Assembly: GCA_900769275.1 (NCBI GenBank)
Contig: CAAGGA010000093.1
Location: 1-16,938 of the forward strand
DNA: 16,938 nucleotides
Origin: an uncultured Prevotella sp.
GTDB lineage: Bacteria; Bacteroidota; Bacteroidia; Bacteroidales; Bacteroidaceae
Direction of reading: 5' to 3'
Shown: piece by piece, positions 7,034 through 15,448 of the stretch
Layout of the letters: every line of letters begins with the position of its first letter
Numbering within the stretch: the first letter of the stretch is position 1
Translations under genes and position numbers: made by a program
The notes under the pieces: generated by a model
The model's database searches: none
What the model saw: the letters and a program-made list of their open reading frames with translations, nothing else
Told to the model about the DNA's origin: nothing

Positions 7034-8701
7034 TTAGCTGAGACCTTCTATTTCGCCGTTGACGATGTCTATCTTCTCGGCCTGCGGCACTTTCGGCAGT
7101 CCCGGCATACGCATTATCTCTCCTGCTATGGCAACAATCATCTCTGCACCGGTGTTGATGACAAAGTCACGGATGGTGAACTCGAAGTCTTCTGGCACGC
7201 CGTAGAGTTTCGGGTTGTCGGAGAAGCTGTATTGTGTCTTGGCTATGCAGACGGGGTAGTCGGTGATGCCGAGGTCTGTGATACGCTGCAGCATCTTCTT
7301 GGCAGGTGAAAGGTAGGTTATCTTCGTTGCACCGTAGATGTTCTTTGCCACGGCTTCCACCTTTTCTTCGATGCTTTGGCTGTCGGAGTACATCAGCCTG
7401 AGAGGTGCTGAGGGCTTCTCTGCAATGGTGTCTGCCACGAGTTGTGCCAGTTCCGTTGCGCCTTTTCCGCCTTCGCTGAACGCATTGTTCTCGGCAAAGC
7501 CTACGCCAAGCTCTGCACAATGCTTCCTGACGAGTTCCATTTCTTCGTCAGTGTCAAAGGCATATCTGTTGAAGCAGACGACGACGGTCTGCCCGAACTT
7601 CTGCATGTTCTGTACGTGTTTGTCCAGATTCCTGAATCCTTTGGTGAGTCCTTCCGCATTCGGCTTCTTTATCTCGCTCTCGGGAACGCCGCCGTGCATC
7701 TTCAGTCCCTGTGTCGTGGCTACGATGACGGTCAGTTTAGGCTGCAGTCCGCTCTTGCGGCATTTGATGTCAAAGAATTTCTCTGCTCCGAGGTCAGCGC
7801 CGAAGCCTGCCTCTGTGATGACGTAGTCGCCGTAGGTCATGGCTGTGCGTGTGGCGATGACGGTGTTGCAGCCGTGCGCAATGTTTGCGAACGGTCCTCC
7901 GTGTACGAAAGCGGGGGTGTTTTCCGTGGTCTGCACGAGGTTCGGGTTGATGGCATCACGCAGCAGTACGCAGATGCTTCCGGCCACGCCCATGTCCTTT
8001 ACCCTGAACGGAGTGCCGTCGGTCTTTATGCCGAGGAGGATGTTCTCTATCCTTCTTCTGAGGTCTTCTTCGTCTTTCGAGAGGCATAGGATTGCCATTA
8101 TCTCTGATGCCGGCGTGATGTCAAAGCCGCTTTCCATCGTTACGCCATCGGATTTGCGTCCGAGTCCTGTCACGATGGTGCGGAGATTGCGGTCGTTGAT
8201 GTCGAGTACTCTCTTCCACAGCACTTCTTTCAGGGCGAACCCCTCCTCGCGGTGCTGGTAGATATAGTTGTCCATGAGGGCCGTTATCATGTTGTGGGCG
8301 GAGGTCACGGCATGGAAATCACCAGTGAAGTGGAGGTTTATCTTGTCCATTGGCAGCACTTGTGCATATCCTCCTCCTGCCGCTCCGCCTTTCATTCCGA
8401 AGCACGGACCGAGTGATGGCTCCCTGAGTGCGAGTACGGCTTTCTTTCCGAGCGCGTTGAGTCCGAGTGCAAGTCCGATGCTGACGGTCGTCTTTCCTAT
8501 TCCTGCCTTTGTCGGCGTGATGGCTGTGACGAGTATGAGGTTGCTCTTGTCCGTCTTTTCCTTGTCTATTGTCTTGTAGGGTACTTTGGCTATGTACTTG
8601 CCGTATGGTTCGAGCAGGTCTTCCTCTATGCCGATTTTTGCGGCTATGTCTTTGATAGGTAGTAGTTTCGCCTCGCGGGCGATTTCGATGTCTGTTTTCA
8701 T
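7034..8701 (-). CDS. fhs: Formate-tetrahydrofolate ligase
   Basis: A 555-residue enzyme that makes 10-formyl-THF from formate, THF and ATP in the cytosol, supplying purine synthesis and other one-carbon reactions. The ATP-binding motif TPTKAGIGKTT is at residues 62-72, followed by LREPSLGPCFGMKGGAAGGGYAQVLP and FTGDFHAVTSAHN, all hallmarks of Fhs. The C-terminal GEIMRMPGLPKVPQAEKID is also characteristic. Length is typical. ATG 8701 gives the normal MKTDIEIAREAKL start; an in-frame extension upstream crosses the promoter at 8795-8828 and is not expected to be translated. The leader of about 90 bases contains a 13-base tandem duplication. Divergent from the RSH gene. Confidence 0.96.
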   Translation of the reverse strand: MKTDIEIAREAKLLPIKDIAAKIGIEEDLLEPYGKYIAKVPYKTIDKEKTDKSNLILVTAITPTKAGIGKTTVSIGLALGLNALGKKAVLALREPSLGPCFGMKGGAAGGGYAQVLPMDKINLHFTGDFHAVTSAHNMITALMDNYIYQHREEGFALKEVLWKRVLDINDRNLRTIVTGLGRKSDGVTMESGFDITPASEIMAILCLSKDEEDLRRRIENILLGIKTDGTPFRVKDMGVAGSICVLLRDAINPNLVQTTENTPAFVHGGPFANIAHGCNTVIATRTAMTYGDYVITEAGFGADLGAEKFFDIKCRKSGLQPKLTVIVATTQGLKMHGGVPESEIKKPNAEGLTKGFRNLDKHVQNMQKFGQTVVVCFNRYAFDTDEEMELVRKHCAELGVGFAENNAFSEGGKGATELAQLVADTIAEKPSAPLRLMYSDSQSIEEKVEAVAKNIYGATKITYLSPAKKMLQRITDLGITDYPVCIAKTQYSFSDNPKLYGVPEDFEFTIRDFVINTGAEMIVAIAGEIMRMPGLPKVPQAEKIDIVNGEIEGLS

Positions 8702-8722
8702 TGTATGTGTTTTGTTTTGACA

Positions 8723-8748
8723 GTGTTGTCCAAAGGTGTTGTCTAAAG
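8723..8748. repeat. Tandem duplication of 13 bases in the fhs leader
   Basis: GTGTTGTCCAAAG (8723-8735) is followed directly by GTGTTGTCTAAAG (8736-8748), differing at one base. It lies in the predicted 5' untranslated leader of fhs. Nearby, TGGGAG (8757-8762) and CTCCCA (8775-8780) can pair. No known riboswitch class is recognisable. Confidence 0.6.
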
Positions 8749-8794
8749 GTGGATGTTGGGAGTCAGGAGTTATGCTCCCAGTTTCTGTCTCCCG

Positions 8795-8828
8795 CAAAAT
8801 TAGTGTTTTTTCGGGAATCAGCTACAAA
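8795..8828 (-). promoter_or_regulatory. fhs promoter
   Basis: On the minus strand TTTG (8825-8828) precedes TAATTTTG (8795-8802) by 22 bases. The -7 box is exact; the spacing is one base longer than the usual 19-21. It is about 94 bases upstream of the fhs ATG. Confidence 0.6.
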
Positions 8829-8873
8829 GTAAACAAAAAAAAACTTATCTTCAAAAAAAATCATTACAAATGT

Positions 8874-8904
8874 TTTGCGATTTCGATAGTATTGAGTATT
8901 TTTG
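8874..8904 (+). promoter_or_regulatory. RSH gene promoter
   Basis: TTTG (8874-8877), 19 bases, TATTTTTG (8897-8904): an exact match in sequence and spacing to the Bacteroidetes housekeeping promoter. The ATG at 8952 lies 47 bases downstream. Confidence 0.78.
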
Positions 8905-8951
8905 CAGTTGATTAGTAGTTTTTAACTTTTATAGACGAGTGTAAACGGAGT

Positions 8952-10847
8952 ATGTGTTCAGTTCATCAGATTAGCGACGAGGAGATTCAGCATCGGGCAT
9001 CGGAGGTTATCGGTGCCATGGAATCACGTTCCACTTTGGAAGAGATAGATATGATGCGCAGGGCTTTCAACCTTGCGCGCACTGCTCATGCGAATCAAAG
9101 GCGCAAGTCGGGTGAACCGTATATCATCCATCCCATTGCCGTGGCACGTATCGTGGCGGAAGAGATGCAGTTGGGAGCTGCTCCCGTGTGTGCTGCTTTC
9201 CTCCATGATGTCGTGGAGGACACTTCCTATACCGATGAAGACATAAAGGATATGTTCGGCGAGGACGTGGCATTCCTGGTAAAGGTGGTGACGAAGCAGA
9301 AAAAGAAGCAGTATGAAATGTCGGCACAGTTGGATAACTTCCGCAAGATGCTGGAGTCCATGCACTATGACGTGCGTGCCATCCTCATCAAGCTTGCCGA
9401 CCGTCTGCACAATATGCGTACTCTCGACTCCATGCTTCCTGCCAAGCAGATGAAGATAGCGGGTGAGACGGACTATTTCTATGCGCCTCTTGCCAATCGC
9501 CTCGGCCTGTATAAGATAAAGGTAGAATTGGAGAATCTCTCTTTCCGTTACCGTTGTCCGCAGGTGTATGAGAAGATTGTCGCCCTTATTGAGAATGACA
9601 AGAAGCAGGATGAGAAACGGATGTCGGGCTTCATCCAGAAGATTGACGAGGCGTTGAAAGCCAATGGCATACGTTTCCGCCTTGAGGTGGCTTACCGTGC
9701 GCCCTACAGTCTCTATCGCAAGATGAAGTCGCTGAAGGTGGATTTCGAGCATCTGGAGTACCGGCATTTCACCCGTATCGTCTTCCCGGAGGACATATAC
9801 GTCTCTGAGAAGAATATGTGTCTGAACATATATTCCTATCTGACCAACTGCTTCCGTGAGCGTTTAGGGTCGATGATTAATTATATCGACCAGCCGAAGC
9901 AGAACGGTTACCAGAGTTTCCATGTCAGCCTGCTCTCTGACTATGGTGTGTGGGAGGAGGTGCATGTCTCCAGTGAGAGGATGATACGCCTGTCACGTCT
10001 CGGCTGTGTGGCTCAGCGTCGTGACAATGACATCAATGCGTGGCTTGAGAATTTCCGCAACGTGCTTCGTGATGTCGCGTCCAACGAACTAAGCAACAAG
10101 AACGGCGAGACGTATTTCATACAGTCTGTCCGTGCCCAGTTCTATAATGATGACATCACCTGCTACACTCCTCAGGGACGCGCCGTCCGTCTGCCGAAGA
10201 ACTCCACTGCCCTTGACTTCGCTTTCAATGTGCATACTCAGGTGGGTATGCACGCCAAATATGCCAAAATCAACGGACACCTTACGTCCATCAAGACTGT
10301 CCTGCATCGTGGTGACTGCATTGAGATAGGCACCGACCCGAACATTTGGCCGCAGGAGGACTGGGTAGGCAGTGCGAGGTCGTACAAGGCTCTTCGGCCT
10401 ATTCATCAGTATCTTGACCGTCTGCCCGTCCCCGAGTATGACCGCTGTCCGGTATGTCAGGCCATTCCGGGTGAGGAGGTGATAGGATACAAGTTGGATA
10501 ATGGCAGGATATGCGTGCATCGCCGTGACTGTGCCGATGCCATTGCCTTGTCCTCACGTTATGGTGACAGGTTGGTGGCTGTGGATTATCTGCCTGATGA
10601 GAATGTGCTTTACCCCGTGCGCATTGTCGTTCATGCTGTGGACAGGCAGCATCTGCTCAGTGATCTCATTGACAGTATCTCGAACAAGTACCGCCTTTCC
10701 ATCAAGGACCTGCACACTGTCACCGAAGACGAGATAGTGACGTGCAAGGTGGATTTCTCCGTTCATTCGTATGACGAACTGCAGAATATCGTCAATACCA
10801 TCCTGTCTGTCAAGGATGTCGATGAGGTGTCGTTTACCATAGGGTAG
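8952..10847 (+). CDS. Long RelA/SpoT homologue, probably hydrolase-active only
   Basis: A 631-residue RSH protein of the (p)ppGpp stringent response. Domain order: HD hydrolase (about 35-185), synthetase-like (about 240-345), TGS (about 402-462), a Cys/His motif region CPVC...HRRDC (about 499-527) and ACT (about 555-630). The HD site looks complete: His60, His85-Asp86, Glu89-Asp90 and Asp150 in KLADRLHNMRT. The synthetase domain keeps NGYQSFH (318-324) and a Glu (about 336), but by eye-alignment the R-x-K of the nucleotide site (Arg241/Lys243 of Streptococcus Rel) reads Ala247/Arg249. The catalytic Asp264 position reads Tyr270 (HLEYRHFTRIVF), and the QIRT motif reads HVSS. I infer a SpoT-like hydrolase whose synthetase half is dead or regulatory. 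A separate synthetase RSH would then be expected elsewhere. Confidence 0.9.
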   Translation: MCSVHQISDEEIQHRASEVIGAMESRSTLEEIDMMRRAFNLARTAHANQRRKSGEPYIIHPIAVARIVAEEMQLGAAPVCAAFLHDVVEDTSYTDEDIKDMFGEDVAFLVKVVTKQKKKQYEMSAQLDNFRKMLESMHYDVRAILIKLADRLHNMRTLDSMLPAKQMKIAGETDYFYAPLANRLGLYKIKVELENLSFRYRCPQVYEKIVALIENDKKQDEKRMSGFIQKIDEALKANGIRFRLEVAYRAPYSLYRKMKSLKVDFEHLEYRHFTRIVFPEDIYVSEKNMCLNIYSYLTNCFRERLGSMINYIDQPKQNGYQSFHVSLLSDYGVWEEVHVSSERMIRLSRLGCVAQRRDNDINAWLENFRNVLRDVASNELSNKNGETYFIQSVRAQFYNDDITCYTPQGRAVRLPKNSTALDFAFNVHTQVGMHAKYAKINGHLTSIKTVLHRGDCIEIGTDPNIWPQEDWVGSARSYKALRPIHQYLDRLPVPEYDRCPVCQAIPGEEVIGYKLDNGRICVHRRDCADAIALSSRYGDRLVAVDYLPDENVLYPVRIVVHAVDRQHLLSDLIDSISNKYRLSIKDLHTVTEDEIVTCKVDFSVHSYDELQNIVNTILSVKDVDEVSFTIG

Positions 10848-10890
10848 AATTTTTCTTGCCTCACCGCCTTTTCTTCTTTTCTGAAAGGGA

Positions 10891-11940
10891 TTACTGATGT
10901 TGCCATCCCTGCGCTTTCAGCTCAAACTCCTGTCCGTCTCTTGTTACGAGAATGGTGCCGAGTTCGGGCTTTGTGATATGCCCGATGATGCGCACGTCGT
11001 CTATTTTCTTCACTCTCTCATAGTCGCCGATAGGGCACGTGAACAGCAGTTCGTAGTCTTCTCCGCCGTTCAGTGCGCAGGTGACGAGGTTCATGTTCAT
11101 CTCTTCTGCCGTGACGGCTGTTTGGTAGTCGATGGGTATCTCTTTCTCGAACAGTCGGCATCCCGTCTTGCTTTCCTTGCAGATGTGCATCAGTTCGGAA
11201 CTCAGTCCGTCGGAGATGTCTATCATGCTTGTAGGACGTATGCCCGCCTCTCTCAGTGCCTTTATGATGTCACCGCGTGCTTCGGGTTGCAACTGGCGTT
11301 CGAGCAGGTATTCCCTGCCTGAGAAGTCTGGTTGGAACTCGACGACAGCGTCTTTGTCCTTCTTCCTTGCTTCCTGCAGTTGCTGGTAATATACGGTTTT
11401 CTCACGTTCCAGAAGTTGTAGTCCGCAGTATGCCGCACCGAGGTTTCCTGATACGCATATCAGGTCCGTGTCCTTTGCGCCGGAACGGTAGATGATGTCT
11501 TCCTTGTCGGCATCGCCTATGATGGTGATGGATATGGCGAGACCGGTCAGTGATGATGTGGTGTCGCCTCCGACGATGTCCACGTTCCATTTGTCGCACG
11601 CCATGCGCAGTCCCTCATAGAAGGCTTCGAGGTCTTCCACCCTGAATCGCTTCGACACGGCGATGCTCACGGTCATCTGCCGTGGAGTGCCTCCCATGGC
11701 GAAGATGTCGGATATGTTTACCATGGCTGACTTGTAGCCGAGGTGCTTCATATCGACGTATGTGAGGTCGAAATGTACTCCTTCCATGAGCATGTCGGTG
11801 GAGATGAGTGTCTCTTTTTCGCCGTAGTGCATGACGGCGCAGTCATCTCCCACACCTTTCACGGTAGATGTGTTCTTCGGCTTTATGTCTTTTGTGAGGT
11901 GGTCTATAAGTCCGAACTCTCCGAGTTGCTTTATTTCCAT
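10891..11940 (-). CDS. thiL: Thiamine-monophosphate kinase
   Basis: ThiL phosphorylates thiamine monophosphate to thiamine pyrophosphate with ATP, the last step of cofactor synthesis in the cytosol. The 349-residue protein carries the metal and nucleotide motifs of the family: GVGDDCAV (29-36), STDMLMEGVHFD (48-59), NISDIFAMGG (75-84), VGGDTT (123-128), and in the C-terminal half MIDISDGLSSEL and NGGEDYELLFTCP. The length is normal and the ATG at 11940 begins directly with the expected MEIKQLGEFGLI. It lies 167 bases downstream of lpxK on the same strand. The gap holds octamer repeats and no promoter box I can find, so transcription probably comes from lpxK. The gene converges with the RSH gene, with a 43-base gap. 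Confidence 0.95.
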   Translation of the reverse strand: MEIKQLGEFGLIDHLTKDIKPKNTSTVKGVGDDCAVMHYGEKETLISTDMLMEGVHFDLTYVDMKHLGYKSAMVNISDIFAMGGTPRQMTVSIAVSKRFRVEDLEAFYEGLRMACDKWNVDIVGGDTTSSLTGLAISITIIGDADKEDIIYRSGAKDTDLICVSGNLGAAYCGLQLLEREKTVYYQQLQEARKKDKDAVVEFQPDFSGREYLLERQLQPEARGDIIKALREAGIRPTSMIDISDGLSSELMHICKESKTGCRLFEKEIPIDYQTAVTAEEMNMNLVTCALNGGEDYELLFTCPIGDYERVKKIDDVRIIGHITKPELGTILVTRDGQEFELKAQGWQHQ

Positions 11941-11948
11941 TGTTTTTG

Positions 11949-12103
11949 TTGTTTAGTTGTTTAGTTGTTTTGTTGTTTGGTTGTTTGGTTGTTTAGTTGT
12001 TTAGTTGTTTTGTTGTTTGGTTGCATATTTCTGTCGTTTGTCTCAGTTGCGTCCGCATCCAGCAAAACAGCAAAACTCCCAAACAACTAAACAACAAAAC
12101 AAC
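11949..12103. repeat. Octamer tandem array with facing inverted copies
   Basis: Nine consecutive 8-base units TTGTTTNG run from 11949 to 12020; their seventh bases are A,A,T,G,G,A,A,T,G, so there is also a 40-base higher-order period. After about 40 bases of unique sequence come two CAGCAAAA units (12060-12075) and three units in the opposite sense (CAAACAAC, TAAACAAC, AAAACAAC, 12080-12103). The segment 12079-12103 can pair with 11964-11988 at 24 of 25 positions, giving a long hairpin. It fills the gap between lpxK and thiL. Confidence 0.9.
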
Positions 12104-12107
12104 GATA

Positions 12108-13274
12108 TCAGAACCTTATCTTCTTGGGCTTTCCGGAAGAATAAGGTTCTTTTTGTTCATTCAGTTTTCTGTTTTTCTCTATGGTGAGGGTACTCGTCTT
12201 GGAGTTTTTGTGTACGTAGCTGAGTATCATCTCGTCGAATTTCTCCTGTTTGTCCAGCATCACCTTGATGTCGATGGGCAGGACGTAGAGGCTTTGTCTG
12301 ACCTCGTCCGACAGTCCCTCGGCTTTCTCCAGTCGTGTGGCATCTTTTTCCGTCGTGATGATGTGGCGTGGTGTGGGCAGCGAGGCGAAGGTCTCGTTGA
12401 TTTTCTCTATGTCTTCGGCGGTGAATAGGTGGTGGTCAGCGAACTGCATCGGGGTGATATGCCGGCAGTAAGGCTGCAAGTCCTCTATCATCTGTTCGGG
12501 TGAGGCGATGCCCGTGAGCAGGAGGGTGTGCTCTTCCGGGGATATGCTGCTGAGTTTTCTCTTTCTGTTGCCGAAGAGTTGGTGTATGTCGTTGTATGCT
12601 ATGCACGTGAAGTATAGTTGCTGGTAGGGGAAGAGGCTCAGGGCGCGCGAGAGTACGCGGTACGACATGGGTTTCAGGTCTTTCGGACATTTCGTCACGA
12701 TGACGATGTCGGCTCTCGTCTTTCCCTCTTTCGGCTCTCTGAGTCTCCCGGCGGGGAGCAGTTTGTCGTAGATGATGAGGCGGTGGTAATCCACGAGGAG
12801 GATGTTTATCCCCGGCTTGACGTATCGGTGCTGGTAGGCATCATCGAGGAGAACGACGTCCGTGTCGTCCGTCTCCTTGTCGGTGGTGAGGCGTTCTATG
12901 CCGTGGCAGCGGTCCTTATCCACTGCCACGTATATGTCATCAAACTTCCTGTGCATCTGGTAAGGCTCGTCGCCTATCTCCGTCATCGTGGTGTCGGCTT
13001 GTGCAAGGACGTATCCTTTGCTCTTTCTCTTGTAGCCGCGTGACAGTACGGCTACCTTGGCACGTTTCCGCAGCAGTTTGATGAGATACTCCACGTGTGG
13101 CGTCTTTCCCGCCCCGCCGACGGTGATGTTGCCCACCGATATGACGGGTACGTCAAAGCTGCGGCTCTTCAGTATGCCGAGGTCGAAGAGAGCATTCCTT
13201 ATCCCAACGCCCAAGCCGTAAAGCCATGACAGGGGCAGCAGCCATTCGTTTATCTTTATGTAATCACCTTCCAT
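12108..13274 (-). CDS. lpxK: Tetraacyldisaccharide 4'-kinase
   Basis: LpxK phosphorylates the 4' position of the lipid A disaccharide on the cytoplasmic face of the inner membrane. The 388-residue protein has a hydrophobic N-terminal segment (WLLPLSWLYGLGVGIRN), the P-loop VGNITVGGAGKTP (about 47-59), VLSRGYKRKSKG, GDEPYQMHRKF and VLLDDAYQHRYVKPGINILLVDY, all typical of the family. A basic Lys/Arg-rich tail extends past the conserved core. The gene starts 15 bases downstream of the sppA stop, so the two are an operon. Its last codons overlap the only GATATC hexamer I found in the window (12104-12109 straddles the stop). Confidence 0.95.
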   Translation of the reverse strand: MEGDYIKINEWLLPLSWLYGLGVGIRNALFDLGILKSRSFDVPVISVGNITVGGAGKTPHVEYLIKLLRKRAKVAVLSRGYKRKSKGYVLAQADTTMTEIGDEPYQMHRKFDDIYVAVDKDRCHGIERLTTDKETDDTDVVLLDDAYQHRYVKPGINILLVDYHRLIIYDKLLPAGRLREPKEGKTRADIVIVTKCPKDLKPMSYRVLSRALSLFPYQQLYFTCIAYNDIHQLFGNRKRKLSSISPEEHTLLLTGIASPEQMIEDLQPYCRHITPMQFADHHLFTAEDIEKINETFASLPTPRHIITTEKDATRLEKAEGLSDEVRQSLYVLPIDIKVMLDKQEKFDEMILSYVHKNSKTSTLTIEKNRKLNEQKEPYSSGKPKKIRF

Positions 13275-13289
13275 CTGTCGTTGTCTCGT

Positions 13290-15074
13290 TTATTCAAACA
13301 CCACCCGTTCCTCCATCCGAGCCTGCAAGGGAGTGATGGAGCGGATGTTGCGCAGGAGTGAGAATACCTCGTAGTATTCGCCGAGTGCGGAGCGCATCTG
13401 TCCGTCGAGGTAGCTGTTGTTCTTCTTTTCCTCCAGCAGGCTCTCCGTCCAGTCTTTCGGGGTGGGGTAGGTGCATTCTGAGTAGTCTTTCAGTCGTGCC
13501 AGTGCGGCGGCTTTCTTTATGGCAGTGTCTATGTTGCCGAGCTGATCTACCAGCCGTATACCGATGGCATCCTTGCCGAGCCATACCCTGCCCTGTGCAA
13601 TCTTCTCCACCTCCTCTTTCTTCATCTTTCTGCCGTCCGCCACGCGTTTCGTGAACGTGGCATAACCGTGGTCGATGTATTTCTGCAGCAGTGCAATCTC
13701 TTCTGCGGAGAACGGTCGTGAGGTCGGTACGATAGACATGTCTGAGTGCTTGTTCGTAGTGACCTTGTCGTATTTGAAGCCAAGTTTCTCGGTCATCAGC
13801 ACGTGGATGTCGGGGAACGTGCCGAAGATGCCTATGCTGCCTGTCAGCGTGGTAGGCTCTGCCACTATCCACGATGCGCCGCACGCCATGTAGTAGCCGC
13901 CCGAAGCGCACAGTCCGCCCATTGACACTACTACGGGCTTCACCTTTTTCAGTTCCATGATCTGATGCCACATCTGTTCCGAGGCGTAGGCATCACCGCC
14001 ACCAGAGTTGATACGTATCACTACGGCTTTCACGTCATCGTCCTTGGCGAGTTTGGCAAGGTCACGGCAGACGGTGGGAGCCACTATGCCGGCATCGCCC
14101 ATCAGCACGCCCTGTGTCTCTTCCTGCACGATGCTTCCCTCGCAGTAGTATATGGCTATCTTGTCGTCATCGTCGGATTCTTTCTCCTCCGATGCAATCA
14201 TCTGTGCCATCCCCACCTCTCCTATCTTGTCGCCCTTGCCGAGCTTGAGCAGTTTCTTCACCTCTTTCTTCACCTCGTCGGCATAGAGAAGTCCATCGAC
14301 AAGCCTCTTCTCCACGTACTCCGTGGTAGGGGAGAAATCCATCACCTGGTCGGCGTATGCCGTCAGCGAGTCGGTGGAAATCCCCCGGCTTGCGCTCACG
14401 TCGCTCACGAAGCGGTTCCAGATACCGTTGAGATAGACGCTGACCTGCTCACGGTTGGCATCGCTCATGTGGTCTTCGGTGTATGGTTCGGTGGCACTCT
14501 TGTACTGTCCCACCTTGACCACCTGCATCTTTATGCCCAGTTTTCCGAGAAAGTCACGCAGGTATTGCGGTTGTGTCGCCATGCCGTGCCATGCTATCAT
14601 GCCTTGCGGATTGACCCATACCTTGTCCCCGACACTTGCCACGTAGTAGGCTGCCTGGGAATAGCTGTCGGCATAGCTCACCACGAACTTCTTTGATTTC
14701 CGGAAGTCCGCAATGATGTCGCGCAGTGCCTGTATCGTGGCGGGGGAGCCGGAGATGCTTCCCGTCTCGATATACATGCCCTTGATTTTCTTGCTCTTCT
14801 TGGCCTTCGTGACGGCTTCCCTGATGTTGTCGAGGCCGGTGGATGACGATACTTCGCCCATTATCTGCGACATGATGTCGCCACCGTCCTGCGTGTGGTC
14901 GCTTATCTCGCCGTTTAGTTTCAGCACGAGCACGGAGTTGTCCTTTATCTCTGCATATTCGTCCGACGAACTCATGAGGCTTGCAATGCCGGAAAGGATG
15001 GCGATGAATGCGATGACGCTGAAGATGCAGAGTCCTGTCAGCGTCGCTAATGTGTATTTCAGAAAGTTTTTCAT
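13290..15074 (-). CDS. sppA: Signal peptide peptidase SppA, long (67K) type
   Basis: An inner-membrane serine protease of 594 residues that degrades cleaved signal peptides. An N-terminal membrane segment lies at about residues 8-34. Two tandem S49 peptidase-like domains follow. The N-terminal one carries the general base (about Lys192, in KVGQYKSATEPYTEDHMS). The C-terminal one carries the nucleophile (about Ser391, in GGLCASGGYYMACGA) and TTLTGSIGIFG. This matches the Lys209/Ser409 arrangement of E. coli SppA, and the length is normal for the long form. ATG 15074 gives MKNFLKYTLATL, a good membrane anchor. First gene of the sppA-lpxK(-thiL) unit. Confidence 0.95.
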   Translation of the reverse strand: MKNFLKYTLATLTGLCIFSVIAFIAILSGIASLMSSSDEYAEIKDNSVLVLKLNGEISDHTQDGGDIMSQIMGEVSSSTGLDNIREAVTKAKKSKKIKGMYIETGSISGSPATIQALRDIIADFRKSKKFVVSYADSYSQAAYYVASVGDKVWVNPQGMIAWHGMATQPQYLRDFLGKLGIKMQVVKVGQYKSATEPYTEDHMSDANREQVSVYLNGIWNRFVSDVSASRGISTDSLTAYADQVMDFSPTTEYVEKRLVDGLLYADEVKKEVKKLLKLGKGDKIGEVGMAQMIASEEKESDDDDKIAIYYCEGSIVQEETQGVLMGDAGIVAPTVCRDLAKLAKDDDVKAVVIRINSGGGDAYASEQMWHQIMELKKVKPVVVSMGGLCASGGYYMACGASWIVAEPTTLTGSIGIFGTFPDIHVLMTEKLGFKYDKVTTNKHSDMSIVPTSRPFSAEEIALLQKYIDHGYATFTKRVADGRKMKKEEVEKIAQGRVWLGKDAIGIRLVDQLGNIDTAIKKAAALARLKDYSECTYPTPKDWTESLLEEKKNNSYLDGQMRSALGEYYEVFSLLRNIRSITPLQARMEERVVFE

Positions 15075-15145
15075 ATTCCGTGCGTTTTTATTGTTCAGGG
15101 ATAATCCTCCGCAGGCGTAATGAAGCGGAAGGTATATTTCGGGTG

Positions 15146-15153
15146 CAAATATA
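15146..15153 (-). promoter_or_regulatory. Probable sppA promoter -7 box
   Basis: On the minus strand this reads TATATTTG, an exact TAnnTTTG. No convincing TTTG is found 19-21 bases upstream, so the assignment rests on the -7 box and its position about 72 bases before the sppA start. Confidence 0.45.
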
Positions 15154-15196
15154 CAAAAAAAATCCGAGACGCCGACACCTATTTATAATTTTATAT

Positions 15197-15311
15197 GGTT
15201 TTTACGGTTATGCGGTTTTACGGTTATACGGTTTTACGGTTATGCGGTTGTACGGAAGTTTGTAAAAGCTGATTGTAATTTCCGCATAACCTTATAACCG
15301 TAAAACCGCAT
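15197..15311. repeat. Second octamer array with facing inverted copies
   Basis: Units of the form GGTTNTRC (GGTTTTAC, GGTTATGC, GGTTATAC, GGTTGTAC) repeat about seven times from 15197 to 15255, with one extra T in the first unit. After 26 unique bases come copies in the opposite sense (15282-15311). The 19 bases 15210-15228 are perfectly complementary to 15293-15311, and GGTTATGCGG pairs with CCGCATAACC (15282-15291). The array is between sppA and the restriction module. Confidence 0.9.
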
Positions 15312-15448
15312 GAAATCGAGCAAGTCAAAAAAACTTGCGAAAGACGAATTACATAAATTAACACAAGTTAAAATTCAAGGCGGAAATCTGTAGGGAAAAA
15401 TCGCCTTAAAATATGTGAAAATTTTGGCAAGTCATCGCTTTTTCATGA

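Noticed and set aside
7442..8089. Long plus-strand open frame inside fhs
   Set aside because: Antisense to a well-conserved enzyme gene; low-complexity translation without motifs.
8702..8795. THF riboswitch in the fhs leader
   Set aside because: No conserved aptamer segments were recognised; only a short tandem duplication and a weak stem are visible.
9024..9767. Minus-strand open frame inside the RSH gene
   Set aside because: Shadow of the HD domain coding sequence; no promoter or family signature.
13965..14696. Plus-strand open frame inside sppA
   Set aside because: Antisense to the protease; His/Leu/Val-rich translation typical of the complementary frame.
15050..15265. Small plus-strand open frame across the sppA start and octamer array
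   Set aside because: Its C-terminal half is translated octamer repeat and its start lies within sppA; no coding evidence.
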